Source: an uncultured Rhodocyclaceae bacterium
GTDB taxonomy: Bacteria > Pseudomonadota > Gammaproteobacteria > Burkholderiales > Rhodocyclaceae
Assembly: GCA_903930805.1 (NCBI GenBank)
Contig: CAIYZZ010000393.1
Coordinates: forward strand, 1-8,579
Reading direction: 5' to 3'
DNA length: 8,579 nucleotides
In this document: positions 1 to 5,622 of the stretch, in pieces
How positions within the stretch are numbered: position 1 is the first letter of the stretch
Layout: each line of letters starts with the position of its first letter
Translations under genes and position numbers: made by a program
The notes under the pieces: generated by a model
Databases searched by the model: none
Seen by the model: the letters and a program-made list of their open reading frames with translations, nothing else
Told to the model about the DNA's origin: nothing

Positions 1-49
1 GTCGCACCAAGGTCTGATCCGCCAGCACGAGGAATTCCTTTTCTTCCAT
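1..49 (-). CDS. cyaY: CyaY (bacterial frataxin), N-terminal fragment
   Basis: Only the first 16 codons are in the window; the gene runs off the left edge. The minus-strand reading is MEEKEFLVLADQTLVR, which resembles the N-terminal helix of betaproteobacterial CyaY proteins (acidic start, then a hydrophobic/Ala helix). The ATG is preceded by a good ribosome binding site, GGGAGG, with 4 bases between it and the ATG. CyaY is the bacterial frataxin, a small cytosolic iron-binding protein that modulates iron-sulfur cluster assembly on IscS/IscU. It is divergent from lptM; cyaY next to lptM (yifL) is a common arrangement in gamma- and betaproteobacteria, and this context is half of the argument. 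The fragment is too short to show conserved residues of the fold, so the call rests on N-terminal similarity plus neighbourhood. Confidence 0.75.
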   Translation of the reverse strand, partial: MEEKEFLVLADQTLVR

Positions 50-50
50 C

Positions 51-78
51 TTGCCTCCCATTGCCTCCGTGTTAACAT
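51..78 (+). promoter_or_regulatory. Putative promoter of lptM-lysA (extended -10)
   Basis: A candidate -10 box TAACAT lies at 73-78, preceded by TG at 70-71 (extended -10). A partial -35 TTGCCT (4 of 6) lies at 51-56 with a 16-base spacer. Only 7 bases separate the -10 from the lptM ATG, so the predicted transcription start falls at or next to the start codon. The TGTTAACA at 70-77 is a perfect palindrome and overlaps the cyaY leader on the other strand. This is prediction by eye. Confidence 0.4.
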
Positions 79-85
79 CGCCGCC

Positions 86-283
86 ATGCATCCACATACA
101 AAAACTCTCGTCCGCGCCAGCCTGTTCTTCGGCTGCTGCCTGCTGCTGTCCGCTTGTGGCACCAAGGGATCCCTTACCTTGCCGCCCAAGGACATCAACG
201 CTCCTGCGCCAGCCAAGGTCGCCTCGCCCGCCAAACCGGCGGCCGATGATAACAGCGCGCCCCCCGCAACTGCAGCCCAATGA
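86..283 (+). CDS. lptM: LptM (YifL-type) outer-membrane lipoprotein
   Basis: A 65-residue lipoprotein. Residues 1-23 form a signal peptide with a basic start (K6, R10), a hydrophobic core rich in Leu and Cys, and a lipobox L21-S22-A23-C24, so Cys24 should be lipidated. Gly at +2 gives no inner-membrane retention signal, so the outer membrane is expected. After the Cys comes GTKGSLTLPP, the short conserved block of the LptM/YifL family (CGxKGxLxLP), then a disordered Ala/Pro tail. In E. coli LptM binds the LptD-LptE translocon and helps LptD form its correct disulfides. The start is the only ATG before the signal peptide; no Shine-Dalgarno is visible upstream. The TGA overlaps the lysA ATG (ATGA at 280-283), so the two genes are probably translationally coupled. 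The position next to cyaY and lysA is typical of the class. Confidence 0.88.
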   Translation: MHPHTKTLVRASLFFGCCLLLSACGTKGSLTLPPKDINAPAPAKVASPAKPAADDNSAPPATAAQ

Positions 284-1530
284 GCCTGATCACCAACCTC
301 AACGGCGAACCGTACGTCGAGGGCATAGCCTTGCATGCCATCGCCGACCGTTTCGGCACGCCCTGTTACGTCTATTCGCGCGCTGCCCTGACCGCTGCGT
401 TCGATGCTTACCGTGCCGCATTGGCGACGCGCAACGCGCGCATCTGCTACGCCGTCAAGGCAAATTCGAATCTCGCCATCCTGAATATATTCGCCCGACT
501 CGGCGCCGGCTTCGACATCGTCTCAGGTGGCGAACTGGCACGTGTCATCGCCGCCGGCGGTGACCCGGCGAAGGTCATCTTTTCCGGCGTCGGCAAATCG
601 CGCGCCGAGATGCGGCAAGCCTTGGAAGCAGGCATTCACTGCTTCAACGTCGAATCAGCCAGCGAGATCGACCAGCTGAATGCTGTCGCCAGTGCCATGG
701 GAATGCGTGCGCCAATCGCCTTGCGTGTTAATCCAAACGTCGATCCAAAAACTCACCCCTACATCTCCACCGGCCTGAAGACTTCAAAGTTCGGCGTCGC
801 CTTCGACACAGCCCGTGAGCTTTATCACCGCGCCCACGCACTGCCGCATCTCGTCATCCGCGGCATCGCCTGCCACATCGGCTCGCAGCTGCTCGACCCG
901 CAACCCGCCGCCGATGCTGCCGGCAAGGTACTGGAACTGGTCAGCAGCCTCGCCGCCGATGGCATCGTTTTCGAACACATTGACCTGGGCGGCGGCATGG
1001 GCATTCGTTACCATGACGAGCATGTACTCGCCACGGCAGACTACCTCGCCCCCCTGCTGGCCCGTCTGGCCGGCCGCGAGGAAATGCTTTGCGTCGAGCC
1101 CGGCCGCTCGCTGGTCGGCAATGCCGGGCTGCTGCTTACCCGCGTCGAGGTTCTCAAGCATGGCGAGGAAAAGAACTTCGCCGTGGTCGATGCCGCCATG
1201 AACGATCTTGCGCGCCCGGCGCTTTACGATGCCTGGCACGACATCGTGAAAGTCGGCTCTGGCGGGACGGCGATTACACCGCAACACTATGAGATCGTCG
1301 GCCCCATTTGCGAATCCGGCGACTTTCTCGGCCATGACCGCGAACTCGCGCTCGCCGAAGGCGATCTGCTGGCCATACTGTCGGCCGGCGCCTACGGCAT
1401 GGCGATGAGCTCCAATTACAACACCCGCCCTCGTGCCGCCGAAGTCATGGTGGATGGTGACCACATGCACCTGATTCGTCGCCGTGAAACGGTCGCAGAA
1501 CTGCTGGCACTCGAATCGCTCCTGCCGTAA
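280..1530 (+). CDS. lysA: Diaminopimelate decarboxylase
   Basis: A 416-residue, full-length, cytosolic PLP enzyme that decarboxylates meso-diaminopimelate to L-lysine, the last step of the DAP pathway. It is a fold-III (alanine-racemase/ornithine-decarboxylase type) protein with an N-terminal TIM barrel and C-terminal beta domain. Visible landmarks: PLP lysine K60 in CYAVKANSN; H199-G201 in CHIGSQ; glycine-rich phosphate-binding loop LGGGMG at 236-241; EPGRS at 273-277; CESGDF at 344-349, whose Cys is supplied to the partner active site in the dimer; and AYGMAMSSNYN from 371 with the PLP-contacting Tyr372. The ATG overlaps the lptM stop and has no strong ribosome binding site of its own. One oddity: residues around 324-333 (KVGSGGTAIT) come from DNA that matches a dispersed repeat also found at both ends of the ZIP gene. 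The same region in Pseudomonas LysA, as I recall it, is about two residues shorter and unrelated. The catalytic parts are intact, so I expect a working enzyme. Confidence 0.97.
   Translation: MSLITNLNGEPYVEGIALHAIADRFGTPCYVYSRAALTAAFDAYRAALATRNARICYAVKANSNLAILNIFARLGAGFDIVSGGELARVIAAGGDPAKVIFSGVGKSRAEMRQALEAGIHCFNVESASEIDQLNAVASAMGMRAPIALRVNPNVDPKTHPYISTGLKTSKFGVAFDTARELYHRAHALPHLVIRGIACHIGSQLLDPQPAADAAGKVLELVSSLAADGIVFEHIDLGGGMGIRYHDEHVLATADYLAPLLARLAGREEMLCVEPGRSLVGNAGLLLTRVEVLKHGEEKNFAVVDAAMNDLARPALYDAWHDIVKVGSGGTAITPQHYEIVGPICESGDFLGHDRELALAEGDLLAILSAGAYGMAMSSNYNTRPRAAEVMVDGDHMHLIRRRETVAELLALESLLP
1246..1272 (+). repeat. Dispersed repeat copy 1, inside lysA
   Basis: This segment matches the right-hand repeat (4379-4405, minus strand) at 25 of 27 positions and shares the core CTGGCGGGACGGCG with both other copies. 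It differs from the 21-base consensus at position 1258 (T for G) and just after the core. It is in the same orientation as copy 2. It encodes VKVGSGGTA in the lysA frame. See the findings for its interpretation. Confidence 0.7.
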
Positions 1531-1556
1531 AAATCGCGCACCGCAGAGATCCGCTC

Positions 1557-2903
1557 TTACAGCACGTAGCGCGAAAAATCCTCGCGTTGCGCCAGTTCGG
1601 CCAGTCGCATGTCGACATAGGCGGCATCAACCGCCAATTGAGCAGCGGCACCCGGGGTACCGGCGGCGAATGATATTTCTTCGAGCAGCTTTTCCATCAC
1701 CGTGTAAAGCCGGCGCGCGCCAATGTTTTCGGTTTTTTCATTCACCTCGAAGGCAATTTGCGCCAAGCGGCGCACGCCATCGGCGGCGAAGCTCACGCTG
1801 ACGCCCTCAGTCGCCAGCAGCGCCTCGTACTGGCGCGTCAGGCAGGCATCGGTCTGGGTGAGGATGCACTCGAAGTCGCCCACGGAAAGCGAATCGAGTT
1901 CGACGCGGATCGGAAAACGCCCCTGTAGTTCAGGAATCAGGTCGGACGGTTTGGCGAAGTGGAACGCGCCGCTGGCGATGAACAAAATGTGATCGGTCTT
2001 GATCATGCCAAATTTGGTAGTCACGGTGGTCCCCTCTACCAGTGGCAGGAGGTCGCGCTGCACGCCCTGGCGTGAGACATCGGCGCCCTGCGTCTCGCTG
2101 CGCGATGCGATCTTGTCCATTTCATCGAGGAAGACGATACCGTTCTGCTCGACGTTCCTCATCGCCGCCGCTTTTACTTCCTCGTCGTTAATAAGCCGCG
2201 CTGCCTCTTCGTCCGCCATTGTCTTCAAAGCATCAGCGATGCGCATGCGACGGGTTTTCTTCTTGTCGCCACCCATGTTCTGGAACATGCCCTGGATCTG
2301 CTGGGTCAGCTCCTCCATGCCGGGCGGGGCGAAGATTTCCATGCTGGCGGCGGGCGCAGACACTTCAACATCAATTTCCTTGTCGTCGAGTTCGCCCTCG
2401 CGCAGCTTCTTGCGAAATTTCTGGCGCGTCGTATTTTCTTCCGGCACCATGTCACCCTGGCCGGGTGTTGTGCGGGCCGGCGGAAGGAGTACATCAAGGA
2501 TGCGATCTTCGGCGGCATCGAGCGCTCGATCACGCACCTGCTTCATCGCTCTTTCGCGCTCGTCCTTCACCGCCGTTTCGGCGAGGTCACGGATGATGGT
2601 ATCGACATCGCGGCCGACATAGCCGACCTCGGTAAACTTGGTCGCCTCAACCTTGATGAAGGGCGCGTTGGCGAGTCGCGCCAGCCGCCTTGCAATCTCG
2701 GTCTTGCCGACGCCGGTGGGGCCGATCATCAGAATATTTTTCGGCGTGATCTCGGAACGCAGCGGTTCGGCCACCTGCGCCCGCCGCCAGCGGTTGCGCA
2801 GGGCGATGGCCACCGCGCGCTTGGCGCGCCCCTGGCCGACGATATTCTTGTCGAGTTCCGAGACGATCTCGGCTGGAGTCATCTGGCTGGTGATTTGCGT
2901 CAT
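1557..2903 (-). CDS. hslU: HslU, ATPase subunit of the HslUV protease
   Basis: A 448-residue AAA+ unfoldase (E. coli HslU is 443). It forms a hexameric ring that unfolds substrates and threads them into HslV in the cytosol. Landmarks: Walker A GPTGVGKT at 61-68; pore loop GYVG at 94-97; the inserted I-domain roughly 110-240, with charged helices and a Met-rich stretch; Walker [10 protein letters not shown] at 256-264; SGAFH at 311-315; arginine-finger region GRFPIR at 328-333; sensor-2 GARRL at 395-399; and the C-terminal EDFSRYVL, the tail that inserts into HslV. The start is supported by GAGG with a 7-base spacer and by the ATGA overlap with the hslV stop. The start '[21 protein letters not shown]' type N-terminus is normal for the family. 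The gene converges on lysA with a 26-base gap in which I see no convincing terminator hairpin. Nothing is missing. Confidence 0.98.
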   Translation of the reverse strand: MTQITSQMTPAEIVSELDKNIVGQGRAKRAVAIALRNRWRRAQVAEPLRSEITPKNILMIGPTGVGKTEIARRLARLANAPFIKVEATKFTEVGYVGRDVDTIIRDLAETAVKDERERAMKQVRDRALDAAEDRILDVLLPPARTTPGQGDMVPEENTTRQKFRKKLREGELDDKEIDVEVSAPAASMEIFAPPGMEELTQQIQGMFQNMGGDKKKTRRMRIADALKTMADEEAARLINDEEVKAAAMRNVEQNGIVFLDEMDKIASRSETQGADVSRQGVQRDLLPLVEGTTVTTKFGMIKTDHILFIASGAFHFAKPSDLIPELQGRFPIRVELDSLSVGDFECILTQTDACLTRQYEALLATEGVSVSFAADGVRRLAQIAFEVNEKTENIGARRLYTVMEKLLEEISFAAGTPGAAAQLAVDAAYVDMRLAELAQREDFSRYVL

Positions 2904-3436
2904 TCAAGCACCTCGATGACGTGATTCTGGTTGGTATAGATGCACAGGTCGCCGGCAATCGTCAGCGATTTCTTGATGATCTCGGCCGGCGTCAGTTCGG
3001 TGTTTTCCAGCAACGCCCGCGCGGCAGACTGCGCGTAGGCGCCACCGCTGCCAATGGCAACAATGCCCAGCTCCGGCTCGAGCACATCGCCGTTGCCGGT
3101 AATCACCAGCGAGTAATCGCGGTCGGCCACCGCCAGCATCGCCTCCAGGCGGCGCAACATGCGATCGGTGCGCCAGTCCTTCGCCAATTCCACGGCAGAG
3201 CGCAACAGGTTGCCCTGGTGTTTTTCCAACTTGGACTCAAAGCGTTCGAACAGGGTAAAAGCGTCGGCCGTGCCGCCGGCAAACCCCGCCAGAATCTGCT
3301 CGTTGTAAAGCCGCCGCACCTTACGTGCGCTGGCCTTGATGACAATATTACCCAGTGTGACCTGGCCGTCGCCGCCAAGCGCAACCGCATTGCCGCGCCG
3401 CACTGACAGAATGGTGGTGCCGCGATACTGCTCCAT
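2900..3436 (-). CDS. hslV: HslV, peptidase subunit of the HslUV protease
   Basis: A proteasome-beta-like threonine peptidase, 178 residues from the chosen start. The sequence begins MEQYRG then TTILSVRR, so cleavage of a six-residue propeptide would expose the catalytic Thr1. Counting from that Thr, D17 (in GGDGQ) and K33 (in ARKVRRLYN) fall at the expected active-site places; [21 protein letters not shown] is the conserved C-terminal block, with Ala where E. coli has Pro. Start choice: an in-frame ATG at 3445 abuts the AGGA directly (no spacer), whereas the ATG at 3436 has a 9-base spacer and gives the usual MEQ..GTTI N-terminus, so 3436 is preferred. The stop overlaps the hslU start by ATGA. 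HslUV is a heat-shock protease in E. coli, but I see no convincing sigma-32 promoter here. It is divergent from the ZIP gene. Confidence 0.97.
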   Translation of the reverse strand: MEQYRGTTILSVRRGNAVALGGDGQVTLGNIVIKASARKVRRLYNEQILAGFAGGTADAFTLFERFESKLEKHQGNLLRSAVELAKDWRTDRMLRRLEAMLAVADRDYSLVITGNGDVLEPELGIVAIGSGGAYAQSAARALLENTELTPAEIIKKSLTIAGDLCIYTNQNHVIEVLE

Positions 3437-3464
3437 GATCTGCATTCCTGAATGATGAGCGAGA

Positions 3465-3470
3465 ATTCTA
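3465..3470 (-). promoter_or_regulatory. Putative -10 box of hslVU
   Basis: On the minus strand TAGAAT (5 of 6 to TATAAT) lies about 28 bases upstream of the hslV ATG at 3436, and AGGA sits 9 bases before that ATG. The -35 region at the usual distance is a poor match (CCAGCG). An inverted repeat (CCCGCCA/TGGCGGG) lies directly upstream of the -10. Confidence 0.35.
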
Positions 3471-3471
3471 C

Positions 3472-3497
3472 CCCGCCAAAAAATCGGCGCTGGCGGG
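3472..3497. repeat. Inverted repeat beside the hslV -10 box
   Basis: Arms CCCGCCA (3472-3478) and TGGCGGG (3491-3497) are perfectly complementary over 7 bases around a 12-base centre. The right arm is part of dispersed repeat copy 2; the left arm is outside it. It abuts the putative hslV -10 box and so would lie in the -35/-10 spacer, not in the transcript. There is no T-run on either side, so it is not an intrinsic terminator. Confidence 0.45.
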
Positions 3498-3504
3498 ACG
3501 GCGT
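3484..3504 (+). repeat. Dispersed repeat copy 2, left of the ZIP gene
   Basis: A 21-base sequence containing GGCGCTGGCGGGACGGCG. It is identical over all 21 bases to the reverse complement of 4378-4398, so the two copies form a perfect inverted pair around the ZIP gene. It is preceded by a run of A. It lies in the hslV/zip intergenic region. Confidence 0.85.
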
Positions 3505-3555
3505 GTCATGACGCTTTACGCCAAGGAAACCCTGTGTTCCAATTCGCAGCCTGTT

Positions 3556-3561
3556 TCTAAT
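3556..3561 (+). promoter_or_regulatory. Putative -10 box of the ZIP gene
   Basis: TCTAAT matches TATAAT at 5 of 6 positions and lies 8 bases before the ATG at 3570. No clear -35 is visible at 16-18 bases upstream. The only other plausible start upstream of 3570 is a TTG at 3561, which would overlap this box. No Shine-Dalgarno is seen before the ATG. Confidence 0.3.
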
Positions 3562-3569
3562 TGAATGCC

Positions 3570-4367
3570 ATGTCACTGCTTGTTCAAATAATCCTGGGCT
3601 GTCTGCTTGGCGGCCTGTTGAGCGTCTTCGCTGCAGCAGCGGTGATGTTCGGCCTGCCGAAGAAATGGCTCGCGCTGGTCGTCAGCTTCTCCACTGGCGT
3701 ACTGCTCTCGACCGCCACCCTGCACCTGTTACCCGAGGCACTCGAGAGCAGCCTGACGCCGCATGAGGTCTTTCCTATCCTGCTGGCCGGCATCCTCGGT
3801 TTTTTCGTACTGGAGAAATTCGCGCTCTGGCGCCACGCGCACGGCGGCGAGGGCGAAACGGATACCCATCACGGCGACCAGCAGTGTGATGACCACACGC
3901 ACAGTCATCATCATCTGCAGGGCGGCGAGGGCGAAACGGTATCAATCATCATCGGCGATGGCTTCCACAACTTCACCGACGGCCTTTTGATTGCTGCAGC
4001 CTTCATTGCCGATCCCAAGCTCGGCTGGGCCACCACCCTGGCGATCATCGCCCACGAGGTGCCGCAGGAAGCCGGCGATTTCGCCATCCTGCTGGCGGCG
4101 GGCTGGAAGCATAGCCGCGCGCTGTTCTGGAACGGAGTTTCCAGCCTGTCGTCGGTGGCCGGTGGAGTCATCGGTTATTTCGCACTGGAACAAGCCCAGC
4201 AGTGGGTACCCCACATCCTGACCATCGCCGCCGCCAGCTTCCTGTATATCGCCGTAGCCGACTTGATGCCGCGCCTGAAGCGGGAAACCGCCTCCATCGG
4301 CTGGCATGGCCTGCTGCTCGCTGCCGGCATCGCCTTCGTGGCTTTCGGCGGCGCGCACACGCATTGA
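3570..4367 (+). CDS. ZIP-family divalent metal transporter
   Basis: A 265-residue integral membrane protein with the ZIP (ZupT/GufA-like, SLC39) layout: hydrophobic segments near 4-26, 33-53, 67-85, 126-147, 152-177, 190-207, 213-231 and 247-260. The metal-site motifs are both intact: HNFTDG at 133-138 and HEVPQE at 162-167, in the fourth and fifth membrane helices. Between the third and fourth helices is a loop with nine histidines (89-115), several acidic residues and a Cys, typical of a metal-sensing or metal-collecting loop. The family moves Zn, Fe, Mn or other divalent cations into the cytosol; the substrate cannot be read from sequence. The ATG at 3570 is chosen over a TTG at 3561 because the first helix starts at once after it. 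The gene stands alone, divergent from hslV and convergent with rlmI, and is bracketed by a perfect inverted repeat. A 19-base direct repeat flanks the His loop. Confidence 0.92.
   Translation: MSLLVQIILGCLLGGLLSVFAAAAVMFGLPKKWLALVVSFSTGVLLSTATLHLLPEALESSLTPHEVFPILLAGILGFFVLEKFALWRHAHGGEGETDTHHGDQQCDDHTHSHHHLQGGEGETVSIIIGDGFHNFTDGLLIAAAFIADPKLGWATTLAIIAHEVPQEAGDFAILLAAGWKHSRALFWNGVSSLSSVAGGVIGYFALEQAQQWVPHILTIAAASFLYIAVADLMPRLKRETASIGWHGLLLAAGIAFVAFGGAHTH
3843..3861 (+). repeat. Direct repeat, first copy, within the ZIP gene
   Basis: GGCGGCGAGGGCGAAACGG, identical to 3921-3939; the two starts are 78 bases (26 codons) apart. It encodes GGEGET at residues 92-97, just before most of the His cluster. 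Confidence 0.9.
3921..3939 (+). repeat. Direct repeat, second copy, within the ZIP gene
   Basis: Identical 19 bases to 3843-3861. It encodes GGEGET at residues 118-123, just after the His cluster and before the fourth membrane helix. Confidence 0.9.
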
Positions 4368-4377
4368 GAGAAAAAAT

Positions 4378-4405
4378 ACGCCGTCCCGCCAGCGCCGACT
4401 TTTAC
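4378..4405 (-). repeat. Dispersed repeat copy 3, between the ZIP gene and rlmI
   Basis: Bases 4378-4398 are the exact reverse complement of 3484-3504; extended to 4405 it matches the lysA copy at 25 of 27 positions. It fills nearly the whole 34-base gap between the convergent zip and rlmI stops and its outer end reaches into the rlmI stop codon (4402-4404). On the minus strand it is followed by TATTTTTT. Confidence 0.85.
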
Positions 4406-5619
4406 TCCACCTGTAGCAAAAGACCCTTCAGATACTCCCCCTCGGGAAAGGCCAGATCGACGGGATGATCGGCACTCCCCTGCAGGCGTTTGACGATGCG
4501 CGCGGTGCGGTGGCTGTCGAGAACGGCCGCAGCGACGATTTTCTGGAACAGATCAGCCCCGACGCCGCCGGAACATGAATAGGTCATCAGGACACCTTCC
4601 GGCGCCAGCAGCTTGCAACCCATCAGGTTGATGTCCTTGTAGGCGCGGCTGGCACGCTCGGCGTGGCTGGCGGACGGCGCAAATTTGGGCGGGTCAAGCA
4701 CGATGAGATCAAAGGTTTCGCCTACAGTTTTCAGACGGCGCAGTTCGTCGAAAACATTGGCGCAGCGCCATTCAGCGCGCGCTGCCGCCAACTGCGGATT
4801 CAGCGCCAGATTCTCTGCCGCCTGAGTCAGCGCGGGTTGTGAGCTGTCGATCGAAAGCACGCTCGCCGCACCGCCGGCCAACGCCTGCAACGAGAACCCG
4901 CCCGTGTAGCAGAAGCAGTTGAGCACACGCCGACCCGCACTCAATCCAGCCAGCAGGCGGCGGTTGTCACGTTGGTCGAGATAGAAGCCGGTCTTGTGGC
5001 CGACGACGATGTCGACAGCCATTTTCACACCATGCTCCTCGATGACGATCGCGCCGGCCGGCGCTTCGCCATGAATCCAGCCGGTGGTCGGCTCCAGCCC
5101 TTCGAGTCCGCGCACATCGGAATCCGAACGCTCATAGACACGCGCGCAGCCCGTCGCCTTGACCAGGGAGTCGGCGATGGCGGTACGCCACTTTTCAGCC
5201 CCGGCGCTCGTCAGTTGCACCACTACGGTGTCGCCATACCGGTCTGCGATGATGCCAGGCAAACCGTCGGATTCGGCATGAATCAGGCGCAAACCTTCCT
5301 GCCCATCCAGCGCCGGCAAGGTGGCGCGACGCGTTAGCTCCGGAAGCGCGGCACGACGCGCTACGGCCTCGGCCACGCGGCGCTTGAAGAAGGCGTGGTC
5401 GATGGTTGTCGTGACGTCGAAGCTCCAGACCCGTGCACGAATTTTCGAGTGGGGACTATAGGCCGCCTTTGCCAACGGACGGCCATCGGCAGCTTGCACC
5501 GTCACGGTATCGCCCGATCGGGCGTGGCCGGCGAGGCGCGCCACCGCAGTATCGAAAACCCACGGGTGACGCCGCAGCAGGGAGCGTTCCTTGCCGGGAT
5601 GCAGGATCAGCTCAGCCAT
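4402..5619 (-). CDS. rlmI: 23S rRNA m5C1962 methyltransferase RlmI
   Basis: A 405-residue protein (E. coli RlmI is 396) of the COG1092 family, which methylates C5 of C1962 in 23S rRNA using S-adenosylmethionine. Domains in order: an N-terminal PUA-type RNA-binding domain at about 1-80 (LHPGKERSLLRRHPWVFDTAV); a middle beta-rich linker with EEHGVKM at 194-200 and the family hallmark GFYLDQRDNR at 211-220; then a Rossmann methyltransferase fold with SAM loop LNCFCYTGGFS at 233-243, DPPKFAP at 309-315 and TYSCSGG at 346-352. The start is supported by GAGG with an 8-base spacer, located in the end of the upstream sulP gene; only 3 bases separate the sulP stop from this ATG, so the genes are likely cotranscribed. 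RlmK-like or generic class-I methyltransferase alternatives fit less well because of the PUA domain. Confidence 0.9.
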   Translation of the reverse strand: MAELILHPGKERSLLRRHPWVFDTAVARLAGHARSGDTVTVQAADGRPLAKAAYSPHSKIRARVWSFDVTTTIDHAFFKRRVAEAVARRAALPELTRRATLPALDGQEGLRLIHAESDGLPGIIADRYGDTVVVQLTSAGAEKWRTAIADSLVKATGCARVYERSDSDVRGLEGLEPTTGWIHGEAPAGAIVIEEHGVKMAVDIVVGHKTGFYLDQRDNRRLLAGLSAGRRVLNCFCYTGGFSLQALAGGAASVLSIDSSQPALTQAAENLALNPQLAAARAEWRCANVFDELRRLKTVGETFDLIVLDPPKFAPSASHAERASRAYKDINLMGCKLLAPEGVLMTYSCSGGVGADLFQKIVAAAVLDSHRTARIVKRLQGSADHPVDLAFPEGEYLKGLLLQVE

Positions 5620-5622
5620 AAA

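Noticed and set aside
51..563. 170-codon plus-strand frame overlapping lptM and lysA
   Set aside because: Arg/Pro-rich composition and overlap with two well-supported genes in another frame.
784..1470. 228-codon open frame antisense to lysA
   Set aside because: Full overlap with the clearly conserved lysA; no ribosome binding site or recognisable domain.
1531..1556. Shared bidirectional terminator between lysA and hslU
   Set aside because: The 26 bases contain no stem of useful length and no T-run on either strand.
3505..3512. GTCATGAC palindrome upstream of the ZIP gene as a metal-regulator operator
   Set aside because: Eight bases only; it does not resemble the Fur, Zur or MntR sites I know and does not extend symmetrically.
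3437..3569. Sigma-32 heat-shock promoter for hslVU
   Set aside because: A CTTG is present on the minus strand (in CCTTGGCG) but there is no CCCCAT-like -10 at the right distance.
4663..4685. A fourth, degenerate copy of the dispersed repeat inside rlmI (TCGGCG then CTGGCGG then ACGGCG)
   Set aside because: It needs a 3-base insertion and a 1-base deletion to align, and the encoded residues (FAPSASHAERAS) fit the normal RlmI sequence after the DPPKFAP motif, so chance plus codon bias is the simpler reading.
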